Source of the DNA: Streptomyces sp. NRRL B-24484
Lineage (GTDB): Bacteria; Actinomycetota; Actinomycetes; Streptomycetales; Streptomycetaceae
Direction of reading: 5' to 3'
Assembly (NCBI RefSeq): GCF_000717715.1
Contig: NZ_JOAI01000019.1
Coordinates: forward strand, 90,928-154,927
Length of the DNA stretch: 64,000 nucleotides
Notes under the pieces: generated by a model
The model's input: the letters and a program-made list of their open reading frames with translations, nothing else
Databases searched by the model: none
Told to the model about the DNA's origin: nothing
Translations under genes and position numbers: made by a program
In this document: positions 7,675-15,680 of the stretch, in pieces
Layout of the letters: each line of letters opens with the position of its first letter
Numbering within the stretch: position 1 is the first letter of the stretch

Positions 7675-9738
7675 ATGCGTGCGATGCTGCCCCTGAACAG
7701 TCCCCGTTGGCGCGAACTGCACGGCGTGGCCGCCGAGGACGTGCGGCAGGTCGTGGCGGCCGTCGAGTCCGCCTCCGCGACCGGCGCCGGCGCGGCCCCC
7801 GACGGCGGTGACGGGTGGCGGAAGGCCTGGGAGGGCCTGGCGCTCGACCTGATGTGCGAGGACGTCGTGGTCGACGGGGCCTACGCGGCGCTGCCGCACG
7901 TCGTGGCCGCGGCGGCCGGGCCGGCGCCGGAGCGGTTCGCGGAACTCTGGGTGGACGCCGGGCTGATGGTGACCGCGGCCGGGCGGAGCCCCGTCCCGGC
8001 GGATCTCCGGGCGGGCTTCGACGCCGCGCTCCGCGAGGCCGAGGCGGCGGCCGTCCGCGGGTTCCTCGCAGCCGCCACCCCCGCGGCCCTGTGCGCCCAA
8101 CTCGCGCTGTCCTGCCTGGCCTTCGCCGGTCACCACACCGCCGAGGTGCTGTGGCGCTTCCTGGACCCCGAGGAGACCCACCTCGTGCTCTGCTGCCCGG
8201 GGTGCGGCGCCGACGCCGAGTTCCCCGGGTTCTTCGCGGACGGGCCCTGCCCGCCGTTCGACGCCCCGCCGCCCGCTGCCGACCGGGTCCGCGCGGGCGG
8301 GCACCCCTGGGGCGAGGTCGCCGACGCCCTGCGGGAGGACGCGCTGGGCCCCGGGTGGGAGCCCTTCCTGCGGGTGGCGCGCGAGGTCGCGGCGGCAGGG
8401 GTCCCGCGCGGGACGCCGGGGCAGGCCGTCCTGTGCCTGGTCGCCGGCATGGTCGCGGTCAGGGGAACCCCGGGGTGGGCCGGAGCGCAGTGGGCCCGGA
8501 GGCTGATGCTGCTGACCGGCGACTTCCGCTGCCCGGACTGCGAGCGGACCTGGACGACGGCCGACGGCCTGGTCGAGGACCCCGACGGGGCACGCCCGCA
8601 GGACCACGGCCGGCGGACCCGGCCGCCGGCCGAGGGCGCTCCCGCGGACGGCGACCGGCCGGCACAGCCCACGTCCGGCGGACGGACCGGGTTCCGGCGC
8701 GACGGGCACCGGCTGCTCGCGGCCGACGGCACACCCGTCGGCCACGTCGAGTCGTTCGCGCGCCCACGGCCGGACGCGTACCGGGGCGTCGACGCCGTGG
8801 CGGTCGTGGCGGGCCCCGGTCTGCCGACGCTCGTCGCGGGCGCCGGGGACGGCGGGCTGTGCCTGTGGGACCTGGCGGACGGCAGCGTGCGGCACGGCCC
8901 GCTGCCCGGTCACCCCGACCGCGTCCGGTCGTTGACGGCCCTTCCGCAGGCCGACGGCGCCGTCCTGCTCGCGAGCGGAGGGGAGGGCGGGACGCTCGGG
9001 GTCCGGGACGCGGCCACCGGACGGCCGGTCCTCGAACCGGTGGGCAACTGGCTCGGAGAGGTCACCGGGACGTGCGCCGCCGCGCTGCCGGACGGCCGTC
9101 GGCTGCTCGTCACGGCGACCTCGCGGGGCGCGGTCCGGCTGCGCGACCCCCTGACGGGCGAGCCGCTCGCGCGCCTCAACCCCCGCGGCCGGTCGATCCG
9201 TTCGATCGCCGCCGTGCCGATCGCCGTGGACCACACCCTGGTCGCGGCCGCCGACGCGCAGGGCGACGTGCACCTCTGGGACCCGGCCGTCGACGACCCC
9301 TGGGACCGCGGCGCGGCCGTGCCGCCGGACGAGCGGGCCCTGCGCGACCGCCGCCACCGGGTGGCCCTGGTCGCGGCGGTGTCCGTGCACGGCCGCGCCC
9401 TGCTGGCCACCGCGGACCCCGCAGGAGCGGTGCTGCTGTGGGACCCGGCGACCGGCGGGCCGGTCGGCGACGGGCTGCCCCCGGAGCGCAGCGGCAGCCC
9501 GCTGACGGCCGTGGCCGCACTCGTGCTCCCGGACCGGCCCGGCGTCGTGGTCACCGGCAGCGGGCCGGGACGCAGCCTGCGGATCTGGGAGCCGGAGACC
9601 GGCGCCGTCCGGCACGTCGACCTGGACGTGGCCGTCACCTGCCTCGCGGTGGCCGGGTCGGGTGACGGTGCGGAGGTGCTGGTCGGTCACGACCGGGGAG
9701 TCCTCAGGCTTCCTGCGTACCCGCGTACATCGCCGTGA
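7675..9738 (+). CDS. WD40-repeat protein with N-terminal zinc-ribbon region
   Basis: 687 residues. ATG at 7675; an alternative ATG at 7684 is possible. Residues 1-170 are helical. LCCPGCGADAEF and FRCPDCERTW give two CxxC pairs that could bind one zinc. From about residue 345, WD40-like blades carry the LWD/IWE signatures (CLWDLADG, HLWDPAV, LLWDPATGG, RIWEPETG), enough for a partial or six- to seven-bladed propeller. Such proteins are usually scaffolds; no effector domain (kinase, NTPase, protease) is fused. A second, unrelated WD40 protein is at 46239-48386. Confidence 0.8.
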   Translation: MRAMLPLNSPRWRELHGVAAEDVRQVVAAVESASATGAGAAPDGGDGWRKAWEGLALDLMCEDVVVDGAYAALPHVVAAAAGPAPERFAELWVDAGLMVTAAGRSPVPADLRAGFDAALREAEAAAVRGFLAAATPAALCAQLALSCLAFAGHHTAEVLWRFLDPEETHLVLCCPGCGADAEFPGFFADGPCPPFDAPPPAADRVRAGGHPWGEVADALREDALGPGWEPFLRVAREVAAAGVPRGTPGQAVLCLVAGMVAVRGTPGWAGAQWARRLMLLTGDFRCPDCERTWTTADGLVEDPDGARPQDHGRRTRPPAEGAPADGDRPAQPTSGGRTGFRRDGHRLLAADGTPVGHVESFARPRPDAYRGVDAVAVVAGPGLPTLVAGAGDGGLCLWDLADGSVRHGPLPGHPDRVRSLTALPQADGAVLLASGGEGGTLGVRDAATGRPVLEPVGNWLGEVTGTCAAALPDGRRLLVTATSRGAVRLRDPLTGEPLARLNPRGRSIRSIAAVPIAVDHTLVAAADAQGDVHLWDPAVDDPWDRGAAVPPDERALRDRRHRVALVAAVSVHGRALLATADPAGAVLLWDPATGGPVGDGLPPERSGSPLTAVAALVLPDRPGVVVTGSGPGRSLRIWEPETGAVRHVDLDVAVTCLAVAGSGDGAEVLVGHDRGVLRLPAYPRTSP

Positions 9739-10054
9739 TCAGGTCGGCGTAGTCCCGCTCGACACGCTGGCCCCCGGCGGGGTGGCCCGTCTGCTCGACG
9801 GGCACCCGACGACCGAGGTGGGGCCGCCGGCCGTGCGCACCGCGGCCGAGGCGTTCAACCACTGGGACGAGGTCCCGCCGAAGCTGGCGGCCTCCGCCCC
9901 GAGTGGCGCGTCCTGGGTCCAGTCGGAGGCGCTCGCCCAGACCCTGGTCCGGGCGGACCACGTGACCCTCCGCTTCGACCGGGCCTCCGACACGGTCTAC
10001 CTGAGGACCGTCAACCTGCACTTCCCGCCCACACCGTCCCCGTCGTCCCCCTGA
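9737..10054 (+). pseudogene. Probable gene fragment without a proper start
   Basis: A frame from about 9737 to the stop at 10054 reads like protein (GGVARLLDGHPTTEVGPP, AAEAFNHWDEVPPKLAAS, HVTLRFDRASDTVYLRTVN) with strong GC3. Its only ATG (9662) lies inside the WD40 gene in another frame, and no ribosome site precedes the in-frame GTG at 9782. I read it as the 3' remnant of a truncated gene; a small real gene starting at GTG 9782 is the alternative. Family not recognised. Confidence 0.4.
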
Positions 10055-10165
10055 CCCGGAACGGTCCGCAGCCGGGCGATGGGGATCGCCGACCTCGGCG
10101 GAGAACGCTGACCCCGCTGCGGCACCCGCCCGATGGTCGAGTGCGCCGCAGCACCGCGCAGCCGG

Positions 10166-11071
10166 TCAGGCGTCGGCCGGGCCCGGTCCGTCGAGGAGGG
10201 CCAGGTCCTCGTCGGTCAGGCGGAGGGCGCCGGCGGCGATGTTCTCGGCGAGGTGGGCGGGGTTCCTGGTGCCGGGGATGGCCAGCACGTGAGGGCCGCG
10301 GTGCAGCGTCCAGGCCAGTCGGACCTGGGCCGGCGTCACACCGTGGGCGGCGGCCACCCGGTGGACGCGCGCGTCGGCCTCCCCGCCGGCGGCCGCCTCC
10401 CGGCGCAGACCGGAGATGGCGAAGTACGGGACGAAGGCGATGCCCAGCTCCCGGCACAGGCCGAGCAGTCCGTTCTCGTCGGCGAGGCGCCGGTCCAGGC
10501 CGTAGGAGTTCTGCACGCAGACCACGGGTGCGATCGCCAGGGCCTCCGTCACGTGCTCGGGGCGGACGTTGGAGAGTCCGAGGTGCCGGACCAGCCCCGC
10601 CTCGCGGAGCTCGGCGAGGGCGCCGAAGTGCTCGGCGACCGAGTCCGTCCCGGGGCCGTTGCGGCGCAGGTTGACCACGTCCAGGTGGTCCCGGCCGAGC
10701 TGGCGCAGGTTCTCCTCGACCTGGCCGCGCAGCTGGTCGGGGCGGGCCGTCGTCCGCCACTCGCCGGAGGCGTCCCGGGACGGGCCGACCTTGGTCGCCA
10801 CGACCACCTCGCCGCGCCAGGACGAGAGGGCCCGGCCGAGGAGCTCGTTCGCGGACCGCAGGGGCGAGAAGTAGAAGGCCGCGGTGTCGACGTGGTCGAC
10901 GCCCTGCTCGAAGGCGCCGAGCAGCAGCCGGAGGGCGGCGTCGCGGTCGATCGGCGGGCCGTCGGAGTTCCCCAGCATGCCGTTCCCGGTCAGCCGCATC
11001 GTGCCGTAGCCGACCCGGTTCACCTCCAGGTCCCCGAGCTTCCAGGTCCCGGCTGCCGTCGCTGTGCTCAT
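10166..11071 (-). CDS. Aldo/keto reductase
   Basis: 301 residues of a TIM-barrel AKR. The catalytic D62, Y67 and K94 are in VDTAAFYF and VVVATKVG. The usual catalytic His position reads VVNLRRNG (Arg136), as in the YdbC-like AKR subgroup. HLGLSNVRPEHV, VQNSYGL and the NADP-phosphate-binding end VLAIPGTRNPAHLAENI are intact. It would reduce aldehydes or ketones with NADPH in the cytosol. It lies 188 bp behind the MarR gene on the same strand, so it may belong with the redox set at 11260-14094. Confidence 0.9.
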   Translation of the reverse strand: MSTATAAGTWKLGDLEVNRVGYGTMRLTGNGMLGNSDGPPIDRDAALRLLLGAFEQGVDHVDTAAFYFSPLRSANELLGRALSSWRGEVVVATKVGPSRDASGEWRTTARPDQLRGQVEENLRQLGRDHLDVVNLRRNGPGTDSVAEHFGALAELREAGLVRHLGLSNVRPEHVTEALAIAPVVCVQNSYGLDRRLADENGLLGLCRELGIAFVPYFAISGLRREAAAGGEADARVHRVAAAHGVTPAQVRLAWTLHRGPHVLAIPGTRNPAHLAENIAAGALRLTDEDLALLDGPGPADA

Positions 11072-11259
11072 CGTGCTCCTCCACCCGTCGGTCCGTCAGG
11101 TCCTGGAGTATGGGGGCGGGCGGGGGCGCTGCGACAGGTCCGCGGACCGGGTGAAACCTCACACCTGCATCGGGAACGAACCGTCACCGCCCGGCCGTTG
11201 GACCTGCCGAGAGACGTTCCGCCGGCATGCCCTCCGGGGGCGGTGCCGCGGCCGTCGGA

Positions 11260-11805
11260 CTACCGCGCGGGTGCGCCGCCCGCCGGATCGTCGGCCGACT
11301 CGACGAGGTTCTGTTCGAGCCGTTCCAGGGTGTGCAGGGCCGTGGCGCGTTCGTCGGCGGTGAGGCCCGCCGTCACGAGGTCCTCCAGCCGGCTCCAGGC
11401 GTCCTCGACCTCCCGGCGCAGGGCGTGGCTGGCCGCCGTGGGCTCGATGAGCGATGCGCGCCTGTCGGTGGGGGAGGGGCGGCGGCGGACGAAGCCGGCC
11501 TGTTCGAGGCGCTGGACGGTGCGGGTCATCGTGGCGGCGTCGGAGTCCAGGAGCCGCACCAGGTCGGTCTGGCGCTGGGGCCCGAGCTCCCACAGGTGCA
11601 TCATGACCAGCTCCTGACCCGGGTGGAGGCCGATCCGGCGCAGCAGTTGGCCGGCGAGCATGCGGTGCAGCCGGGCCAGGCGGAAGATCGCGTGGCTGAC
11701 GGGTCCACCGCCCGCCGCGGCCGGTACCGGAACGCTCGCCGGCCGTGCCGTCCCCGCGGTCTCCGTCGCGGCTCCCTCGGCGGCGCCCGGGGTGGACTCG
11801 GTCAT
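11260..11805 (-). CDS. MarR-family transcriptional regulator
   Basis: 181 residues with a 35-residue Ala/Pro-rich N-terminal extension. The winged helix-turn-helix is at about 70-130 (LHPGQELVMMHLWELG, QTDLVRLLDSDAATMTRTVQRLEQAGFVRR, wing SPTDRRASLIEPT). A C-terminal dimerisation helix follows. The family represses genes until a phenolic, oxidant or electrophile binds. It diverges from the old-yellow-enzyme gene over 236 bp containing a 20-bp inverted repeat, the arrangement expected for an autoregulated MarR switch. Confidence 0.9.
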   Translation of the reverse strand: MTESTPGAAEGAATETAGTARPASVPVPAAAGGGPVSHAIFRLARLHRMLAGQLLRRIGLHPGQELVMMHLWELGPQRQTDLVRLLDSDAATMTRTVQRLEQAGFVRRRPSPTDRRASLIEPTAASHALRREVEDAWSRLEDLVTAGLTADERATALHTLERLEQNLVESADDPAGGAPAR

Positions 11806-11949
11806 CTCTTCCTCACCTTCCTGGTCGGACAGCCGATGCTACCGCCGGGCCGCGCCGCCCGCAGGGAGGGTCCGCCGGTGGAGTCGGAATTGGCTGGTGG
11901 GCAGGCGGTCGTGTGGGCCGGATCACCGATCGGGAAGCATCCGGGGCAT

Positions 11950-11969
11950 TTACTTGTTCGAGCAGGTAA
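11950..11969. promoter_or_regulatory. Candidate MarR operator TTACTTGTTCGAGCAGGTAA
   Basis: Imperfect 7-bp inverted repeat (TTACTTG/CAGGTAA, one mismatch) with a 6-bp centre, about 72 bp before the OYE start and in the divergent promoter region of marR. The following AACTGTTACGGTG may contain the -10 of the rightward promoter. Confidence 0.6.
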
Positions 11970-12041
11970 CTGTTACGGTGAAAGCGTCCGGGCCCACCGC
12001 CCGGCGCCCGTCACCCACCACGCACAGCGAGGGAAGAGACC

Positions 12042-13106
12042 ATGACCACTGCATTCGATCCGATCGTCCTGGGCGGCCGCCGCCTGGCCAGCCGGCTCGT
12101 GATGGCGCCGATGACCCGGAGCCGCGCGTACGGGCCCGGGGCGGAGCCGACCGAGCTGATGGCGACGTACTACGCGCAGCGGGCCGGCGCCGGGCTGGTC
12201 GTCACCGAGGGGATCCAGCCGTCGCCGGTCGGGCAGGGCTACCCCGACACCCCCGGTCTGCACACGGCCGGGCAGGTGGAGGCCTGGCGGCAGGTGACCG
12301 ACGCGGTGCACCGCGAGGGCGGCGTGATCTTCGCGCAGCTGATGCACACCGGCCGGATCGGGCACCCGAGCCTGCTGCCCGACGGCCTGGTGCCGGTCGC
12401 CCCGTCGGCGGTGGCCGCCCCCGGCCAGGTGTTCACCCACGAAGGACCGCAGGACTTCGTGACCCCGCGGGAGCTCACCGACGCGGAGATCCGCCGGACG
12501 GTCGCCGACTTCGCCGCCGCGGCCCGGAACGCGATCGAGGCCGGCTTCGACGGCGTGGAGATCCACGGCGCCAACGGCTACCTCGTCCACCAGTTCCTCG
12601 CGCCCAACACCAACCTGCGCACCGACGGCTGGGGCGGCGGCCCGCAGGGCCGGATCCGCTTCGCCGTCGAGGTCGTCACCGCCGTCGCGGAGGCGATCGG
12701 CGGCGACCGGGTGGGCCTGCGGATCTCGCCCGGCAACCCGTACAACGGCATCGCCGAGGACGACCCGCGCGAGGTCTACGAGGCGCTGCTGGACGGGATC
12801 GCAGGCCTGGACCTGGCCTACCTGCACCTGCTGGAGGGCCCCGACCGCGACCTGACCGCCCGGCTGCGCAAGGCCTGGCAGGGCACCTTCGTCCTCAACC
12901 CGTTCACCCACCCCGCGGCCACCGGCCCGGAGGCGCTGGCGCTGGTCGAGGACGGCACCGCGGACATGATCGCCTACGGCGCGCTCTTCCTGGCCAACCC
13001 CGACCTGCCGGCCCGGCTCGCCGCCGGCGGCCCGTTCAACACCCCGGACCCGGCCACCTTCTACGGCGGCGACCACCGCGGCTACACCGACTACCCCGCT
13101 CTCTGA
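12042..13106 (+). CDS. Old-yellow-enzyme family alkene reductase (NemA-like)
   Basis: 354 residues of an FMN TIM-barrel. MAPMTRSRA near residue 21, QLMHTGR at 99-105 and the substrate-binding H175/N178 pair with proton donor Y180 in HGANGY are present; FMN-phosphate contacts lie in the final third (ADMIAYGALFLANPDLPARL). It reduces activated alkenes, quinones, nitroesters or maleimides with NADPH. The start has AGGGAAGAG upstream. The quinone oxidoreductase follows after 82 bp on the same strand and is likely cotranscribed. Control by the divergent MarR repressor is inferred. Confidence 0.92.
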   Translation: MTTAFDPIVLGGRRLASRLVMAPMTRSRAYGPGAEPTELMATYYAQRAGAGLVVTEGIQPSPVGQGYPDTPGLHTAGQVEAWRQVTDAVHREGGVIFAQLMHTGRIGHPSLLPDGLVPVAPSAVAAPGQVFTHEGPQDFVTPRELTDAEIRRTVADFAAAARNAIEAGFDGVEIHGANGYLVHQFLAPNTNLRTDGWGGGPQGRIRFAVEVVTAVAEAIGGDRVGLRISPGNPYNGIAEDDPREVYEALLDGIAGLDLAYLHLLEGPDRDLTARLRKAWQGTFVLNPFTHPAATGPEALALVEDGTADMIAYGALFLANPDLPARLAAGGPFNTPDPATFYGGDHRGYTDYPAL

Positions 13107-13188
13107 ACGGCCTGCCCGGCACCGCCCCGCCGCACCCGCGGCCACCCCCTTTCTCCTCCTCCGTCCCGTTCCCCCTTGGGAGTTCCCG

Positions 13189-14094
13189 ATGTCCGAAGCG
13201 ATCACCTTCTCCGAGTACGGCGCACCCGAGGTGCTCCGGCCGTCCCGGGTCGCCCTGCCCGAGCCGGGGCCCGGCCAGGTCCGGATCCGGGTCAGGGCCG
13301 CCTCGGTGAACCCGCTCGACCTGAAGATCCGGTCCGGCCTGATGGCCGGCCGGGCACCCGCCCGCTTCCCCGTGGTCCCCGGCCTGGACGCGGCCGGTGT
13401 CGTCGACGCCGTCGGCGCCGGGGCCGGTGCCTCGGTCGGCGACGAGGTCCTCGGGTCCACCGCGGGCGGCAGCTACGGCGAGCACGCCCTGCTGGAGCGG
13501 CCGGTGGCCAAGCCCGGAGCGCTCTCCTGGGAGCTCGCCGCCTCGCTGGTCACCGTCGGCCGGACGGCCGTCCGCGTCCTCGACCAGCTGGACGTGCGGG
13601 CCGGGCGGACCCTGCTCGTCCACGGTGCCGCCGGCAGCGTCGGCGTCCTCGCCGTGCAGCTCGCCGCCGCCCGCGGCGCCACCGTGATCGGCACCGCGGC
13701 CGAGCGCGACCTGGAGCGCCTCACCGCCCTGGGGGCCACGGCGGTCCGCTACGGCGACGGATGGGCGGAGCGGGTCCGGGCGGCCGCCCCCGGCGGCGTG
13801 GACCTGGTCCTCGACGCCTCCGGCGCCGGGGTGCTCGCCGACTCCGTCGCCCTGACCGGCGACCCGGGCCGGGTGCTCACCATCGCCGACCTGTCCGCCG
13901 CGGAGCACGGCGTCCGGTTCAGCGCCGGCGCCCCGGACGGGGCCGGGGACCCCCTGCCGGACCTGGTGCGGCTGGCCGCCGACGGGCGGCTCGACCTGCC
14001 GATCTGGCGGAGCTACCCGCTCGCCGCGGCCGCGCAGGCCCACGCCGACCTGGAGGCCCGCCGCAACCGGGGCAAGGCCGTCCTGCTGCCCTGA
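13189..14094 (+). CDS. NADP-dependent quinone oxidoreductase (zinc-free MDR)
   Basis: 301 residues. GroES-like domain with ASVNPLDLKIRSG near 39-50 and no structural-zinc cysteines. Rossmann domain with VHGAAGSVG (144-152) and IGTAAERD downstream. C-terminal NRGKAVLLP is typical of the QOR/zeta-crystallin branch. It would reduce quinones or enones with NADPH. It is the likely second gene of the MarR-controlled operon and complements the upstream alkene reductase in electrophile detoxification. Confidence 0.9.
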   Translation: MSEAITFSEYGAPEVLRPSRVALPEPGPGQVRIRVRAASVNPLDLKIRSGLMAGRAPARFPVVPGLDAAGVVDAVGAGAGASVGDEVLGSTAGGSYGEHALLERPVAKPGALSWELAASLVTVGRTAVRVLDQLDVRAGRTLLVHGAAGSVGVLAVQLAAARGATVIGTAAERDLERLTALGATAVRYGDGWAERVRAAAPGGVDLVLDASGAGVLADSVALTGDPGRVLTIADLSAAEHGVRFSAGAPDGAGDPLPDLVRLAADGRLDLPIWRSYPLAAAAQAHADLEARRNRGKAVLLP

Positions 14095-14174
14095 CCCGCC
14101 CAGCGCGCAGCGGGGCGCCCGTCCGGTTGGCCGAGCTGTGCGTGGGTGCGGGACCGAGACAGTACCGTCGGTCC

Positions 14175-14615
14175 ATGGCCATCGACCGTGAACCGGTGGA
14201 TGCCGCGATCGGACTGGTGCGGTCCCGCTTCCCCGGGCAGGACTGGGCGGGTGCCGCGGCGCTGCGGCTCGACGACGGCTCGGTGCTCACCAGCACCGCG
14301 CCGGAGGCGCCGAACAACGCGGTGCGGCTGTGCCACGAGACGGGGGCGATCTGCGAGGCCTTCAAGCGGGGGCGGCGGGTGGTGGCGTCGGTCTGCGTGA
14401 CCGCTGCCGACGGCGACCGCGGCCACTGGGTGCTGGCGCCGTGCGGGGTCTGCCAGGAGCGGCTGTTCGCCTACGGCCCCGACGTCGAGGTCGGCGTGCC
14501 CGAGCCGCAGGACCCGCACCGCTGGCGGACGATGCGACTGCGGGACGTCCAACCGCACTGGTTCGCCCGGGTCTTCCCCGACGACGTCTGGCCGTACGCA
14601 CCGGACAGCCCGTGA
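14175..14615 (+). CDS. Cytidine deaminase-family enzyme
   Basis: 146 residues from the ATG at 14175. The first zinc motif is C53-H54-E55 (LCHETGAIC), with E55 as the catalytic acid; the second is PCGVC (C90, C93). This Cys-x-Glu plus PCxxC set is that of tetrameric cytidine deaminases or blasticidin-S-deaminase-like enzymes. The reaction would be hydrolytic deamination of cytidine or an analogue. It has its own start about 80 bp after the quinone oxidoreductase. The longer frame running through from 13176 is only a read-through of the opposite register. Confidence 0.85.
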   Translation: MAIDREPVDAAIGLVRSRFPGQDWAGAAALRLDDGSVLTSTAPEAPNNAVRLCHETGAICEAFKRGRRVVASVCVTAADGDRGHWVLAPCGVCQERLFAYGPDVEVGVPEPQDPHRWRTMRLRDVQPHWFARVFPDDVWPYAPDSP

Positions 14616-14863
14616 CCCCGGCCGGACAGCGGGCCGGCTCCGGACCGCGGCCGGACGCCGTGGCCGACGGAACGCCCGTCACCATCGGTCACGAAATGCC
14701 GTACGGCGGGCCGGACATGGCACCCGGAGGAGCCGCCTTCCGCTGCCCGGCCGAGCGGGCCGAGGCGTCCCCGGGCCGGTCGGCCGGCGGGCAGTTCGGG
14801 TGCAACCGGCCGGTGGGGGCGCTGGCCGGGGGCCGTCCGGCCCAATCATCGGAGCTGTTCATC

Positions 14864-14890
14864 GCGCGGGCCGGTGACACCGGCCCGCGC
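14864..14890. terminator. Perfect 13-bp inverted repeat with a single-base centre
   Basis: GCGCGGGCCGGTG, A, CACCGGCCCGCGC. With the hairpin at 14935 it forms a pair of very stable structures in a 740-bp stretch (14616-15357) in which I see no convincing gene. A TAGCAT (14897-14902) just after it could be a -10 element. Confidence 0.5.
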
Positions 14891-14934
14891 CGCGCCTAGC
14901 ATCGGCACACCGCCGCGACCGTCGCGCCGAACGG

Positions 14935-14961
14935 GCGGTCGGCCGAGCAGTGGCCGACCGC
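14935..14961. terminator. Perfect 10-bp hairpin, 7-base loop
   Basis: GCGGTCGGCC-GAGCAGT-GGCCGACCGC, 45 bp after the previous inverted repeat. Possible intrinsic terminator or attenuator; no coding gene overlaps it. Confidence 0.5.
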
Positions 14962-15357
14962 CTCGCGGGTCCCGGGGCGCGCCCCACCGCTGCCCCGGGA
15001 CCGTCCGGCTTCTCCGGTGCCGCCGCCGGTCGGGTGCGGCCGCGGCCCCGGGTGCGCAGGGGAGTTGACGACCGTTCTGCCGCACCGGAGGCGGGCACCG
15101 AGCCGCCGCGTCCGGGAATGGCGGCGAGGGAGGACCTGCGCGAGCATGGAACGGGAGAGCTGTGAATTCCGCGCGGGTCGAGCCGGCCTGGCGCGTGCGC
15201 GGCTGCCGCGTCCGTGCGTCGACCGGATCCGGGCCGCAGCGGGGCGTCCGAGGGGGAATCCCCGCGGCCCGGGTGACGGGGCATGACCGCGGCGGCCGAA
15301 GCGCCGGGCCGGACACGGCCGGTGAGACCGCTCACCCGCAGAGACAGGAGCGCCCCC

Positions 15358-15650
15358 ATGACCACGTATCCGAAGCTCGATTCACCCGAGGAGGTCGCCT
15401 TCCTCGACGTGATCGCCGCCGTGTTCAAGGAACACCCGGGATGGCGGGGGAGTACGCCGTCGCCAGGCGCGCGCTCGAATCGGAGATGGGCATCGACTTC
15501 CGCCGGCAGTACGGCGTCTCGCGGGTGGGGAACGGGCGGATCGTCACCGAGTTCACCGACCGGCCGGAGCCGGTCCTCGCCGCCCGGCACTGCGACATCC
15601 AGGACATCCACGGCAACTGCCTCGCCTGGGGCGAGGAGCTGCAGATGTGA
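15358..15650 (+). pseudogene. Small conserved-looking gene split by a -1 frameshift at a G run
   Basis: From the ATG at 15358 (GACAGGAG upstream) the frame reads MTTYPKLDSPEEVAFLDVIA and FKEHPGWRG. At GGGGG (15446-15450) the sensible reading jumps to the -1 frame: EYAVARRALESEMGIDFR, QYGVSRVGNGRIVTEFTD, CDIQDIHGNCLAWGEELQM, stop 15650. A sixth G would restore one 97-98-residue protein. Either it is a real mutation, a phase-variable tract or a sequencing/assembly error. No slippery heptamer of the X-XXY-YYZ type is present in register. Function not recognised. Confidence 0.6.
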
Positions 15651-15680
15651 CGGAACGTGGTCCCGGCGGGCGTCGCGGTG

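Noticed and set aside
6785..7696. 303-residue plus-strand frame overlapping the P-loop gene
   Set aside because: The overlapping frame at 6915-7577 has a Walker A motif and a ribosome site; this one is Arg/Pro/His-rich noise.
9704..10021. 105-residue reverse-strand frame
   Set aside because: The plus-strand reading of the same DNA looks more protein-like; neither is a complete gene.
15446..15452. Programmed -1 ribosomal frameshift
   Set aside because: No in-register X-XXY-YYZ heptamer and no obvious downstream stimulatory pseudoknot; mutation or error is likelier.
14846..15611. Reverse-strand frames of 156 and 250 residues
   Set aside because: Arg/Pro-rich, cover the double-hairpin stretch and the frameshifted gene, no ribosome site or motif.
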